Below, piece by piece: positions 1-12,420 of a stretch of DNA of 64,000 nucleotides. Below the pieces are notes generated by a model, which worked only from the letters and a program-made list of their open reading frames with translations, made no database searches and had not been told where the DNA came from. This DNA is from Aricia agestis (Eukaryota > Arthropoda > Insecta > Lepidoptera > Lycaenidae): positions 16,460,001-16,524,000 of the forward strand of contig NC_056428.1 of the NCBI RefSeq assembly GCF_905147365.1, written 5' to 3'. A program made the translations under genes and the position numbers. The number at the start of each line of letters is the position of its first letter. Position 1 is the first letter of the stretch.

Positions 1-94
1 ATACCCAGAAAAATCGGTTAAGAACTTAAGAGCGGTTTGGACGTGAAGAGGTAACAGACAGCAAACACTTTCTCATTAATAACATTAGTATGGA
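1..94 (-). mobile_element. Helitron-type end, truncated by window start
   Basis: The text aaatcggttaa...gcggtttgg.cgtgaagaggtaacagacag...ttagtatgga is the reverse of the lepidopteran family that begins TCCATACTAATATTATAA. Only its 5' part is present. Confidence 0.7.
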
Positions 95-786
95 AGTTTG
101 GATCGATACTTTATTAAAGCAGCCTTGAACACCGGAGATAAAAGGCGAGATCGATATATCCTCATATCTTATCTGTGCACCATTTTTCATGAGATAGCAC
201 GAGATATACCGCGCAAACACAATATAATATTCTCATTGTTTGATCACTGTTCAAAATATACGGCTCCCAATAAACATGGCAGGCGTTTGGCAATTTGCAA
301 AAAGCGCACATTATTTTCGTCTGATAATTTTCTCGTCGAACAGAATGAGTAATTTAAAAACCGCTTCAACTTTTAGTGATGGATTCGATGGAAAGCTTAA
401 AATGTTTTTAAATAAGTAGGACAACCTTCAAAAAAATCTTGCAGGTCTACACGAAACTAAACAAGATCTTATAGGCAAGATCTTGGTTTTATTTCGTGTT
501 TGACTTTTAAATTTTTAACTTCTGTACTTATTGCGCAGTTATTGGGGTGAAATTTTCGGCCTTAAAAGACCAGTAGAATGTAGATTACTCGAATGCGACG
601 ACACGTCCTAACGAAAAGGTTAGGTGGGTGATCACTGATCACTGATCGCCAATCATCCACTTTACAAAGAAAGAAATCGTTTTGTATCCAAATGATGCTT
701 TTCTCGGAATGTCAACAGAAAATATCCACTACTAGGTACGCGATACCGTTCATCCCCAGCTTGGCAACAAAAACCAACGAAACCAA
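95..786. other. Non-coding flank, nothing recognised
   Basis: AT-rich. It holds only short chance ORFs and a small local direct repeat (gatcactgatcactgatc, about 631-649). No gene or element with defined ends is seen. Confidence 0.6.
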
Positions 787-924
787 GGGCCTGTTTCACC
801 AATTCCTAATAAAGTGCCGGATAGGCTATCCACAACTTTTTAGACAGATTCTCCATACTCTATCTGTTAATTTAAGTGGTGGATAGCCTATCCAGCACTT
901 ATCAGGAAGTGGTGAAACATCCCC
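787..924. mobile_element. Foldback MITE, copy A
   Basis: The ends are near inverted repeats (gggcctgtttcacc / ggtgaaacatcccc) and the arms continue inward through ataggctatcca / tggatagcctat. A second copy with the same design is at 50362-50501. Superfamily not assigned. Confidence 0.85.
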
Positions 925-1628
925 TAACTGTTTTATCGTTTGGGGTGTTTTAACCTTTAATACAATATTTTAATTTTTAACCACAATCGGTATTAAACAG
1001 TGTAAATATGCGTCTGTACCCATTCGCGTTCACTAATATTTGCTTTATCTGATGACGCGTATAACTAAAACTAATACTCGTTTATGATTTGAGTTACGAA
1101 ATCAAAATTGGGAGCTTTAATGGATCTTAAGGCGAAATAATAATAATATTAGAGCTTACCTGCGTTTCTAGGGTAACAAAGACTGGAATTTTTTTGGACC
1201 ACTACGCTAATAGAGAACCTTCTGTTCGCGCCCGTGGAATGTAAAAGAAATATCAAAATAAGATGGATATCGAGCTTAACAATTTTGCCACTATACTGAA
1301 ACATATTTATACCGAAATAGACTCCAAAATTTAAAAAAAAATGGTCACAAAAAAGGAATTTCAAAGAGGAACTTTTTCCGCGATACAATAAAAACATTAT
1401 TTATTAAATAAATTTGGTTTAATACGACCAAATATTCTTTTTAAATGATTTACGGTCTTGCAACCCTAAATAAATACATAAGTTCTTTCAAAAATTTCCG
1501 CAAGGCCTTACAAATACTTGAATCAATTGTTTGGGAAGGTATGAAATTGGGACACTTCACTTTTCATACAACTAGATTATACCGATTTTCAAAATATTTT
1601 TATAGTTAATAATTTAATAATATAATTC

Positions 1629-1780
1629 TAGGCTTGTACCATGAAACTGTTTTGAGACTCAAACAATCGGACGAGAATGCCGCCTCCTACTCTAACAAAC
1701 GTGAAATGACGTCGTTAGAGCAGGACGCAGCATTCTCGTCCGATTGTTTGAGTCTCAAAACGGTTTCGTAGTAGGCCTAC
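1629..1780. mobile_element. Foldback MITE with perfect 31-bp inner arms
   Basis: The arms at 1650-1680 and 1730-1760 are exact reverse complements; the outer ends match imperfectly around taggcctac. A half copy is at 46692-46775. Confidence 0.88.
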
Positions 1781-2001
1781 TAATTTGTAAATGTTTTTTA
1801 CTGAATTTATTTAACTTACTACGTACTTATAAAATTTAATAGGAACGGGTAATGGTCTATTTCATTTATAGAAAAAACATGTTTTAAAATGTGGGACAAA
1901 GATTTAGACAGAGAGTACACTTTTTTGAGAAATGCTCTCGTAATAGCTGGCTTGGCGCAGCGCGGCTTGTGATATCACACGCCGTGAAAAGCCAGCCTAA
2001 G

Positions 2002-2045
2002 ATGCCACTTTATGACATACTATAGTATATGTCATAAAGTGGCAT
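2002..2045. repeat. 18-bp-arm perfect hairpin
   Basis: atgccactttatgacata is repeated in reverse complement after an 8-base loop. It may be a MITE relic. Confidence 0.85.
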
Positions 2046-3500
2046 TTTAATTGAATTTTTGGGATTGAAAAAATATGGGAACGCTACCTTAATTTTATCT
2101 CCACAGTTTGTCCATACTTTCGCATTTCTACTGGTGGCCTTGCTACGGCTACTGGAGACAGGCAGACAGAAAGACAACGAAGTCTTAGTAATAGGTTTAA
2201 TTTTTTTCCTTTTGGTACGAACCCTAAGAAGATTGATTCAACAAATAAATAAGATAAAAGACCCTTGAAGACTTCAGTTTTCCATTAAAAGATTTCAGAA
2301 CCTTTTTATTCAAGTAAGTCCAGAGTTAAAGTATTTCAGGTGATCGTGTTCTCGAATTCCTTTCGTCTCGAGTCTAGACGTCTATTGAAATAATTTAATA
2401 GCGATGTTACACAACAGTTTATATAAGTGCTTATTAACGTGAATGCGTCTGACAGTATTTGTTATTGTCATGTGACTGTATGTCTATTGATAATGTACAA
2501 TGTACATATAATGCAATACATGGTGCTTCTACATATATAAGTGACACTAATCTAGTAGTTTAGAGCTCCTGGCACGATTCTCATGTTGGAAGAACATTTT
2601 TTTAATAAAAAATTGAAGACAGTGCAGGCCAATTGCCTGATTGTCAAAAAGATGATCCATGCTTCGGGCGGACATGTAAAAGTTGGTCCTGCGTGGTCGA
2701 GAGGTTAGTTGTGTCGATCATCCGTTTCGCTAGATTATGACAGTAATGGAAGATGTTGTGCTCTTGTATTGCGCACACTGCACACGTATAAATTTCCTCC
2801 TGTCACTCAAACCGTATGTGATGCAAAAATAGGGGCTGTTTGTTTGCATCATAAAGGGTCTGATGACAGGAGTAACTTTATAGTGCGTATGTGCGCAATA
2901 CAAGAGCACTAGCTCTTCAAAATATCAGTATAGAAGAGCAATCGCATCGGGCTAACGATGATGATGCTTAAAAAGTCATTAGATATCGCGGTGGGACATT
3001 TGAAATTCTGTTGATATAAAATTCCGAGTCGGCTAGCATTGGGACCATTATCGTGACACTCCTCACCCCTTTATATAATACTTCCTGAGGGAGTATTTAA
3101 AATAGTCGGACTATACTTAGAACTATGAAGGCTGTGTGTGTCCACTGCTTGAAATCGGACTTTTAGTCCTGTACGCTTTCTCAAAATGCCAATGGTTAAA
3201 AGAAGATACGAAGCACACCATAGCTGTTGACCAAACCAAAACGTATTAGTTACGAGTTACGACGTACATTTTACAGAAATAAATTTTAGTACAAGAACTA
3301 AGAAGTAGTTACGCTATCTTTGTCAATTTCGGGATATTCGGCAGATCGGGACAAATGTCTAAACTAGCTCTCTTCGAAGTTGTTTTCGTGCTATTTGCCT
3401 CAACTTATATTATGTTCCATTTTTAGGAAAAGCCTATTTTTATTACCTGGAGACGAGTACAGTTTACCTAAATACATATTTTCTATATTTCCTTCTTTTT
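2046..3500. other. Non-coding flank, nothing well defined
   Basis: About 2130-2240 resembles a degraded plus copy of the agggttcc family head in reverse (gagacaggcagacag ... ttggtacgaaccctaa). The rest is AT-rich sequence with chance ORFs. Confidence 0.5.
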
Positions 3501-3953
3501 AGGGTTCCCTACCCAAAGGGTAAAAACGAGACCCTACTACTAAGACTTCGTTGTCTGTCTGTCTGTTTGTATGTCTCCAGGCTGTATCTCAAGAACTGCT
3601 ATAGCTAGAAGTTCTGAAATTTTCACATATTGTGTACTTATATCTGTTGCCGCTATAACAACAAATAAGTACTAAAAACACAATAAAATTAATATTTAAG
3701 GGGGGCTCCCATACAAGAAACGTTTTTTATGGCCTTTTTGCTCGATATCTTTAATGGCAGGCACTTAAAATTTTCACAGACGCCTTTATTATATGTGTAC
3801 TTTAATAATAATTATTCATAATATTTAAATAAAATAAAAAAAATAAAAATACCCTTTACGTAAAAAAACCACAATTTTTAACCTATTTTTGCTTTACAAC
3901 GGTACGGTACGGAACCCTTCGTGCGCGAGTCCGACTCACACTTGGCCGATTAT
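3501..3953 (+). repeat. Lepidopteran agggttcc...cttggccgat dispersed repeat
   Basis: The copy starts agggttccctacccaaaggg, has a gtctgtctgtctg tract, the block gccgctataacaacaaata and ggggggctcccatacaa, and ends acggaacccttcgtgcgcga...cttggccgat. Related copies lie at 20546, 35099, 51031 (minus) and 55873 (minus). I know it as an abundant lepidopteran repeat but cannot name its class. Confidence 0.85.
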
Positions 3954-4643
3954 TATTTAAATAACATGAACGCTCGTTACGTAGAATGTACCTATTAGCT
4001 GATATATTAGTTTCTAACATTTTAATATTTTACAAACAATTTAAGCTGCTTCTAAGCTTTTAAGTAGGTATATGCATTTTATAGTAAGCTTTTTAAATGT
4101 TAGCGATTAAAGTCCTTGGTATTTGTTATTAGTGACTTTAAAAGTAGATGTTGCTATTTTGCTAACAAGAGTGTAATGAAATGTAGTGTAGTACATAATA
4201 TTATATCAATGTTAGTTTTGTACCTGCATACCTACTAATATTATAAATACGAATCTGCTTGTGTCTGTCTGATACATCTTCATGGGTCCCAGGAAAGGAC
4301 CGTACGGTTCGATATTTTTTTACTGTAATCTATACTAGCGTTCTTGTCCTAATACTTTGGAAGTCATTTGTCTGAAAAAGATTGGGATAGTTCTAACTTA
4401 AGGGGCAGTAACCCAAATAACAAATACATAATATTATAATTAATTTGGTCTCCCTATATGTGCGAGTTTCTTATGCCGGTTCTTCTCGCCGGGTCAGTTC
4501 CCGAACGAGTGGTAGACACCAGTAACACTAACGTTCAGAAAGTATTAGAAAAAAAATATTGTGAATAAAAATGTTTGAATTAGAGTTTATAACTTATATA
4601 AGTTATAACTTATAAGTTAGCTATGGAGCAAAATAATCTACTA
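3954..4643. other. Flank with repeat fragments
   Basis: A Helitron 5' fragment (ctactaatattataaatacg, near 4231) and a block with cggttcttctcgccgggtcagttcccgaacg (about 4470-4520), which looks like a common lepidopteran repeat tail. No gene seen. Confidence 0.5.
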
Positions 4644-4998
4644 GGCCCGATTCGACCAAACTTGAAGTTACACGAGTATAACTATCATGAGAATAATTTT
4701 ACTCCTTTAATTTACTCTAGGGTATTATCGTTTGCATTTTACCAAGTTACTCAAAGAGTATGAAATAAAATGTCAATTATAGTTCACAATGACACCGACC
4801 GTGACAGTTGAACCCTGTTGTGCAACTATTCTCAGTTTAATATTTACTCCACCAAAATAGCCCGTGTAAATATTTACTCCCGTGTAATTACCTCATTTTT
4901 GGATTAGAAGTTGGAAAAACGCAAAACCAGCTTACTCTTAGATTAGGAGACAGTTATACTCGAGTAAAATTTTACTCCAGTTTGGTCGAATCCGCCCT
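4644..4998. mobile_element. MITE with gattcgaccaaact termini
   Basis: The left end ggcccgattcgaccaaactt and the right end ...agtttggtcgaatccgccct are inverted repeats. Inner blocks repeat ttactc/gagtaa on both strands. About 355 bp. Confidence 0.85.
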
Positions 4999-4999
4999 T

Positions 5000-5725
5000 A
5001 GTCCATTGAAATGTTAGAACTTACAATGAGCTTTGCATTTGTTAGATAACGCAATTTTATTTTTGGGATAAATAGAATTACAATTTGTTGCAAATTATTT
5101 TGCCTACAAATAAGTTTAAGATATAACTTTTCACCCTAAATTAAAAAAAAAGTTATAAGAAAATAAGTAAGATTTTTTTAAAAGTGTTTTTATCGCTTTT
5201 TAACTTTATTTAATATTATACTCTACAAAAAAAATTACCTCAAACCAATCTTGTAGATCATTTTTTGAGGAAAAGATCCCAGAATAAAGGAGAGCATTTT
5301 CAGGCCTGCTTTTCTGCAGCCACACATGCTTCCAGTTTCCTCTGCGTCTGCAGAAAATTAATTTCATGAGATCTCGGGGGATGGGGGATCTTTTTCTCAA
5401 AAGGTCATCTACAGGATAGGTTTGAGGATTTTTTTTTTGTAAAATGTATTGAACAAAGCTAAAAAGAGCAAAAGGAAAATCATAAAAAAAAACTCACTTT
5501 TTTGCTCATAACTTTTTCAACTTTTAATTTAGGGCAAGTATAAAGTTAGTTTTAAGACGTATAGTTTTCGAAATATCGCGAAAATAGTGTTGTCATCACT
5601 TTTTTAAGATGGCGGCCCCACAAACTTGAGGTTAAGCTTCTATTGACCCCTCAACATATCCCAAAAATAAAATTGCGTCCTCTAATAAATGTAGTATTCG
5701 GTCCATTGTAACATTTCAATGGTTA
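5000..5725. mobile_element. Element with about 70-bp inverted terminal repeats
   Basis: gtccattgaaatgttag...cgcaattttatttttgggata on the left (to about 5071) matches tatcccaaaaataaaattgcg...ttcaatgg on the right (from about 5655). It abuts the previous MITE, and a related arm recurs at 5758-5816. Confidence 0.75.
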
Positions 5726-6145
5726 GTCCTACGAATATAGTTTTTATTATTCGTAGGGTTAGTCCATTGAAAAGTTACAGCTATAGCGCAGCTAGCGCAA
5801 TTTTATTTTAAAATTTCGACCCCATAACTATGTCATTAGAGTTTAAAATGACCCCCACAAAATTGCATCCTCATGCACAGGTGCGCTGTACCACTTGGAC
5901 CTTATTTATATAGTGATAAGATCGAAAATTATAAAAGCAGTTTTATAAGACCTCCGCCGCAGAGACATTATATTATTATGACCTCGACCTCGACCTAAGG
6001 CTCAGCGGGACAACGTAATACCACTTTATAGTTGAAAGTTTATAGTGGGAATTGAATTTCTAAAGATATGGACCGGTAGTTTTTGACCTCATTATGGAAT
6101 TTAACACTGGTGTTAGGTCGAAATGGAATTCGTCTGCGAAAATTC

Positions 6146-6187
6146 AGTTTTTAACCGACTTCCAAAAAGAAGGAGGTTATATGTTCG

Positions 6188-6264
<77 letters not shown>

Positions 6265-6780
6265 TCCTTGAAATTTGTATGGAAACATATAGTGATTTCG
6301 ATTTTTTCTGAAGCATTCGAGGTAAATGCTACCAAAAAGTAAGATTTCGCATCAGGTTATACCCTGGATCCGAAGGTACCGTACAGAACTTTTGAATCCT
6401 TATAGATACAGGTTCGGGGATTTCGGCGTCGTTTAAACAACTGAAAGCATAAGCCAACACATCAATTCGATTGATCCTCATCATCACAATCATAATTATA
6501 CCATGGGTCATCACACCAAGACCCAATTGTTGGTACTTTCCATGATATTTACATCGGAGCAGATGTTTTTGATGATTATTTCGCTGTTTGTGGACCCATT
6601 TTCAAAATTCTAGTATGTTGTATAGGATATAATCTTAATTTTGTATGACAATTACGAAAGTGGTGAGCTGATGATGGGATCTATGAGCAATCGAGGGAAA
6701 TCCTTGAAATTTATCAAAACACTCATAGTGGTTAAAATGTTGTTTCTAGTAACTTAAACATATGTTACAAATAAGAGAAA
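6146..6780 (+). repeat. aaccgacttccaaaaag-type dispersed repeat
   Basis: The block starts ttaaccgacttccaaaaaga, holds a TA microsatellite, then sequence about agtgatttcgattt and taccaaaaagtaagatttcgc that recurs at 7195-7355 and, inverted, at 40000-40372. The short ORFs across it, including the tyrosine-isoleucine ones, are microsatellite translation. Confidence 0.7.
6192..6263. repeat. (TA)36 microsatellite
   Basis: An uninterrupted TA dinucleotide run of about 72 bases. Confidence 0.97.
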
Positions 6781-7194
6781 TTTCATACGAAGGTGTCTCT
6801 TGGTCCAATGGCACTGAACAGACTCCTGAACCTTTAAAGATGAAAATTTGGAAATTGCAGCATCGCTTAGATAACTCCAAGCATTTACCACAATTTTGCT
6901 TACAGTATTATAATATGGATAGTTAATATTCGTAGTGATTATCTACGCATAAAGCCTTGTCTTGTGAATAACTAAAAAGAGTGAAAGGGCTTTGCCCAGC
7001 AGTAGGACAGTATAGGCTAATTAAAAAATCATAAAATATTGTATCCAGGGCTGAAAAGCAAACTTAAGTTCCTACATTATTAACCAGCATTATACATGAT
7101 TTAGAAAATTATTTTGTTCTTTTAAAGTATATTATTATACCACTTTGGTACTACGGTTACTAAGATGGCAATTTGATAATGATATCCGTGTGTT

Positions 7195-7355
7195 ACATAG
7201 GCAGTTCCTCAAAATTTATAAGGAAACAATATTATAGTGATTTCGATTTAGTTAGAGGTAATCTAAGCATACGCTACCAAGTAAGATTTTGCCTCGGGTA
7301 TGGTTCCGAAAGTGCTTATAGAACTTCTGACTCTTTGGTTTCATTGTTGTTTTAA
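7195..7355 (+). repeat. Second fragment of the 6146-type repeat
   Basis: It shares tcctcaaaatttataaggaaaca, tagtgatttcgattt and gctaccaagtaagattttgcctc with the copies at 6270-6440 and, inverted, near 40090-40190. Confidence 0.7.
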
Positions 7356-7530
7356 GAACTGAAAGCATAATAATATGCTACTATGTAAATTTTATTCAAC
7401 GTAATTCAAGTTTAAGTACTTACAGTTAATAGATGTGATAGTTTCATACCTAAATCATATCTATCTACAACTGACACTTATGTATTTACCATTATATAAA
7501 TAACTAAAAAGAGTGAAATTATTATTTTTT

Positions 7531-7901
7531 AACAAAAAATTAAAACCGACTTCCAAGGTAAAAACAATAAGAATATTAACTAAAAAGTATTAAATAATTC
7601 TTGCTCTAATAGTGCCTTTTCCTTAATTCGTCAAAATCCCAACTATTTCTGTACATATTATAGTCTTCACTACTTTGAAGTCGGTACCAGTCCCAAATAT
7701 TTCAGATATTCTGACATTGACTGTAGTCATGGTTTAATTAGCTGGTACCGACTTCAAAGTAGTGAAGACTATAATATGTACAGAAATAGTTGGGATTTAG
7801 ACGAATTCTGGAAAAGGCACTATTAGAGCAACAATTATTTAATACTTTTTAGTTAATATTCTTATTGTTTTTACCTTGGAAGTCGATTTCAATTTTTTGT
7901 T
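7531..7901. mobile_element. Foldback element with about 160-bp arms
   Basis: Left arm 7531-7691 and right arm 7741-7901 are close reverse complements around a 50-base centre. The outer end aaaaccgacttccaagg resembles the start of the repeat at 6146. Confidence 0.9.
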
Positions 7902-8269
7902 ATATAGATAATAGTACTTATTTGAAAATCTTATGACGATAATAATAGCTCCTAGACTCAATTCCAATTCATTTTGTAAAGTAAACTTGACCCAGTAATA
8001 TGTTAGTCATTAGTGTGTTTCTTTTAATTACTACTTGACATTTGGTCTTTTCATTTGGTTAAGTAGTAGTAGTAGTATTATACAAATATGCTGAGCTTTG
8101 GTGACCTTTAAATCATAATGTGGGCGGCATGTTTCGTTTATAAAAAGAGTTATTGCCCAAGTTGGTGCGCAATAGCCAATAAATAAAAGTTTCAGTTTCA
8201 TGCTCATCTTCATGTTATATGAAGTTATGAAGTTTAATTATAAGACAACAAAAAGACGTTTGTCAAGTC

Positions 8270-8418
8270 GCGTGGAAACCATTTTTCTGGGGCTAAAATT
8301 ATCCTATTGTTCTTTCCCGGGACTCAATGTCAGCAAAATCGGTTCAGCGGTTTGTGTGTAAAAAGAGGTAACTGACAGACTGACAGACACACCTCCGCAT
8401 TTATAATATTAGTATGGA
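8270..8418 (-). mobile_element. Helitron-type fragment
   Basis: Reverse of TCCATACTAATATTATAAATG... with tttcccgggactcaa, aaaatcggttcagcggttt and agaggtaactgacag. The 5' TC end at 8418 is followed by T as expected; the CTAG end is missing. Confidence 0.75.
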
Positions 8419-8523
8419 TGTCTTAAAAATTACGTGTCGTATCAAATCTCATTGTAAACTAATCTTCAGCTTCTACGTTGTAAGTTTCAATAGGATTTTG
8501 TTGTCAACGATATGATGTAATAA

Positions 8524-8870
8524 TAGGGTTGCCATCCGTCCGGATTTCCCCGGATTTGTCCTAGTTTAAAGGGCGTCCGGCGAGTTTTTTGAAAAGCGTC
8601 CGGGTGAAATCCAAACACTTTTGATGAGAGAAATTTTACCTTTTAAGTTATGCAGCAATAAACGAAAGATAAAAACTCGCTAAGCATACACACGGTTTCT
8701 TGCACGGACGTCAGATTTTTACAAATTGTTGTTGGAAAAGCAAAAATTGGCAAGACGATATCGTACCTAAATACTGTGAGGTGTCCGGGGAAATAACCAC
8801 ATTTCGGCCAAATGACCAGGAATTTTGTCGTGCCTGACCGGCGAAGGGAATTTGGGTGATGGCAACCCTA
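8524..8870. mobile_element. Non-autonomous hAT-type element with 8-bp target duplication
   Basis: The terminal inverted repeats tagggttgccatc / gatggcaacccta are perfect over 13 bases and are flanked on both sides by TGTAATAA (8516-8523 and 8871-8878). An 8-bp duplication and a TAGGG-type end fit hAT. 347 bp, no transposase. Confidence 0.93.
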
Positions 8871-9256
8871 TGTAATAACGACATTAGTGACGTCACTCGT
8901 GTGGGCAATGTTCGCACTATTTATTAGTCATTTTCCCCATTATATGCGCCATATAAACGCCATGGAATTTCTATAGAAAAGGTTTGTAGTTTTATGATTT
9001 ACGTATTCAGTAAGTTGAAACGAATAGAAAAAGTTTGGGACAATAGTAGACAGTTTTTGTTGGGAATATTTGATAAGCGTCCGGGATTCAGTTTGTGGTG
9101 CCAGGAGGGTTATGTTTGTTACATGAATATTTAGAACGTTCTATGGCATAAACGGCTGGGCTTAAGATGTATCTTTAGATTCATCCTTATCGTAAAATGA
9201 CACTGGGTACACCGTACAGCGCAGTCGAGATTTTTGCATATACATGTTTTACAAAT

Positions 9257-9434
9257 CTAGATGACGCCCGCAACTCCGTTGCGCCATCATTAATTTATCG
9301 CGCAGGAACCGTACATTCTGCCGGGACTGAAAGTATCGCCATACCAAATTTCAGCAAAATCAGCTCAGCTGTTTGGGCCTGAAGAGGTAAGAGACAGACA
9401 GCCACACTTTCGCATTTTAAATAAAATTAGTATG
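9257..9434 (-). mobile_element. Helitron-type element, nearly full length
   Basis: Runs from ctagatgacgcccgcaactcc to ttagtatgg, the reverse of TCCATACTAAT...GGGCGTCATCTAG. About 178 bp; the bases outside the ends are mutated. Confidence 0.8.
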
Positions 9435-9470
9435 GTCTATGAATATTGCCGAGCATACAGCCATAATATA

Positions 9471-9575
9471 ATACATTTATTTTTTTCCTTTCTTTGTCCT
9501 TTCTCGAACTAAAAGTACTTAAAATACATGTATTTTTTTCCTTTCTTTGTCCTTTCTCGAACTAAAAGTACTTAA
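9471..9575. repeat. 53-bp tandem duplication
   Basis: Two adjacent copies of atacat[t/g]ta...ctttctcgaactaaaag...acttaa at 9471-9523 and 9524-9575 that are almost identical. Confidence 0.95.
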
Positions 9576-9740
9576 TGTCAAGTTTTATGGGCGTGAGATA
9601 ACAGACACACTTTCGAGACTTAGTATGGATTAATTTGGTGGGATGGCTTACTATGCACTTATGTGTAAGTTATGTAGGTATTCTAAATAATAATATTTTT
9701 TTTTTTACTAGAGATTACTAAAGATCGCCCAATGGTCGAC

Positions 9741-10021
9741 GACGATCTCTGTGGCTCAGTTGGTGGGCTGTTGGTAGCTCAAGCCGGGGGTCGCGGGTTC
9801 GAATCCCGCCGACGGAACAAAAAAAAGTTTTCAAAGTTCCTGGGTCATAGCTGTGTATTAAATATGTGTATCATATAATAAAAATCTTAAAAATATGTAT
9901 AGTATAAAAAGTATTAAATATATTTCCGTTGTCTGGTACCCGTAACGCAAGTCCTTCAGGTACTTACCACGGGGCTAGACTGACGTGGTGTGGAGCATCC
10001 ATAGATATTATTATTATTATT
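9741..10021 (+). mobile_element. tRNA-derived SINE
   Basis: The head has an A-box-like tggctcagttggtgg and a B box ggttcgaatcc (9796-9806) like a Pol III promoter, but no CCA-ready tRNA fold. The body includes ttgtctggtacccgtaac and accacggggctagactgacgtg, a tail shared by many lepidopteran SINEs, and ends in a TTA microsatellite. Confidence 0.88.
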
Positions 10022-10199
10022 CATTGACCATACAAACATTTTAAAAAACTAGCGGTACTACGGAACCCTATATTTTGTCATCATCAGTTTTGTCCGTAAC
10101 AGGGCAACCAGAGCAACGTGCATCTTTGATATCAAAATTTCCGGATTGAAAACGCTTTAAACCAAATGACGGGACCTTTATGACCCGCTTTACGAAATT

Positions 10200-10445
10200 C
10201 AGCAAACACGAATGAAACTTAATTTTTTTTATTTTATATTCATATTATTATGTATTATTAAACATTAAAGAACACTTAAAACTAAGGATTGTGTGAAAAA
10301 TTCAAGTACCTACATGTTGCTATCATTAATACATATAGGTCAAAAAAGGCCAAAAATTGTGTTTTTGTATGGGAGCCAAATTTTTATTAGCCCCTTAAAT
10401 TTTTATTTTATTTATGAAAATGAAAATGAGAAATTTGCGAACATA
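10200..10445 (-). repeat. Degraded inverted copy of the agggttcc family
   Basis: Carries ggccaaaaattgtgtttttgtatgggagcc and ccccttaaatttttattttat. A further bit with acggaaccctat is at 10060. Confidence 0.5.
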
Positions 10446-12264
10446 CAAACATACAAAAAGATTACCTTTTTTAGTCTATTTAATAGATATAACCTAGTTT
10501 AGGTTGTGCTCGTGTCTGCACCTCATTGAATAATGAATACCTTAATTATAGGGCTTCGTGGTTCGTGTTTATTGACGGCACTCGTACATATGAGACTCGC
10601 ATTACGATGTTCACTTTATCGTTTAATCGTAACTGTTTATGGTAGCGAGAAAGAGAAACGACCGGTGAGCGTTTAGTGCGGGATTTTATTGTATCCGATC
10701 CGATATGAGATGACGATATCGATACAATAGAACAACAACGCTATTTGCGATGTTAAATAAATAAACTTTTATTTGACTCAATAGGATATTTAGTACACTA
10801 TACTACGTTAGACTTCCATTCTTCCACCTTCCATTTTGTCCGAATGTAGTATTATAATTTATAATCTATAAATGTATATACTTACTATGAAAGTCATATT
10901 ATAAGTATTTATAAGCATATACATCCTACTTGCCCACCATACATGCAATAAGTAATTAATAATGTTTGTATCGGATCGTACAATATGATAAAGCTTTTCG
11001 TGAAAAAGTTATGAGTCAGCCTTTTTACATACATTTTCATGAAAAGCCGGTGACATGTAGTGAGTCATCGGACCGGCTGTGTTGTGATTTCACATGAAAC
11101 TACACTATTAGTGTAGTTGTCATAGCATAGAACATGGGCCCTGATTCCTGTATTTATACGTGTATTTTAAATTAGTAACTTTTTCTAAAGGGCCCCGACA
11201 CTTGGCCTTTCCCTACAGGTCGCTAAAATCGTAGTTGGTTACCGCTGTCAATCTTGACGTCACAGGAGTTTCAGTGGTAATAATATACCTACATACTCAA
11301 ATAAACTTGTGAGTAAATTGACAGAGGCTCTATATTTTGCTGCCTCTCTGATACTAGCAATTGCGATATATTAGAATATGATTGTCCTATTGTCCATGAT
11401 CATCATCGTTTGTTCATGCTGTAAAAAAGCTTCGCAATCTTGGCGGCAATCATAGCAATCCATTTTGGCACAATGTGGCTTTTATGTTAGTAAATTGTGA
11501 AGCTCGCTGTGTAAATAATGATACATATTTTAGAAGGTGCTTAAAACTAGGCTAACGATATCGATCGCACCTCAGACGCTATTCCAGGGCATTATACTTT
11601 GATGTTATACGGGCTAAATAAATTATTATATGGCACAAGTCGAATGGGCGTAAAATTTGTCTCTGTGTTGAGCGAAATTTATTTCATGGACACGGCTAAA
11701 ATGTAGGCTAATATAGGCTGTGGTAGTATCATACCATATTAAATTCCTATTTCCCTTAGTTACATTTCAGAATTCAACGGCTGGATCGATTTTGATGAAA
11801 CTTGGCACAAATAATATTATTAGTCTTAGATACTATACCTCAGGAAAGGACACGGCCTACTTTGTGTCGCAGGAAAATGTACGTTTTATGTGGGTTTTTT
11901 TTGGCGCGTAGAAATTACGGTGAACAACTAGTAGTATACTGTGAATTGTGATCTCATAGCACCGCTGAACTATTATATATAAATAATAATATTATAATAA
12001 CCAGGAGATATTATAGGTTGTTCGTAGTTATTTCACCTTTGACAGGTCTCTTATACCACATATTATGACATAAATGATATGGATTCTCACAGACACACCG
12101 CAGTAAAATAATACTAAAGATAACAGCGTTCGTGGCGACGCTTTCCTCCATTCTAAAGCGCAATTTTCTTTATGAACTCTAGAACGGAATGGAATTATAA
12201 AATACATATTGAGTTGATAAAAAATGCTATGCAATAGCTTTACCGTGGCAGTCCCTGAGAGTCA
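10446..12264. other. Non-coding flank with small repeat relics
   Basis: No gene seen. 11760-11910 resembles a transposon tail (ggctggatcgattttgatgaaacttgg). Shared words with 42268-42295 (caatagctttaccg[t/c]ggcagtccc) occur at 12231-12255. Confidence 0.5.
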
Positions 12265-12420
12265 AGGGTCCCACACATTACCAGTCCGCCTGCAGGCTCT
12301 GGTCGGCAGGCTGCCTGACAGTCGATACAAAATCTACAAAATCGTCAGGGGAACTGTGAGTCTTTTCCGATTAACTGCCAGGCGGCGGCCTACCGGCGAA
12401 CTGTTAATGTGTGGGGCCCT
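12265..12420. mobile_element. MITE with agggtcccacacatta termini
   Basis: The left end agggtcccacacattaccag matches the right end ...ctgttaatgtgtggggccct in reverse. TCA flanks both sides (12262-12264 and 12421-12423), possibly a 3-bp target duplication. 156 bp. Confidence 0.87.

Noticed and set aside
6094..6342. ORFs rich in Tyr-Ile
   Set aside because: They are translations of the TA microsatellite.
9748..9820. Possible tRNA gene
   Set aside because: A and B boxes are present but the acceptor and anticodon stems do not form, and a SINE body follows.
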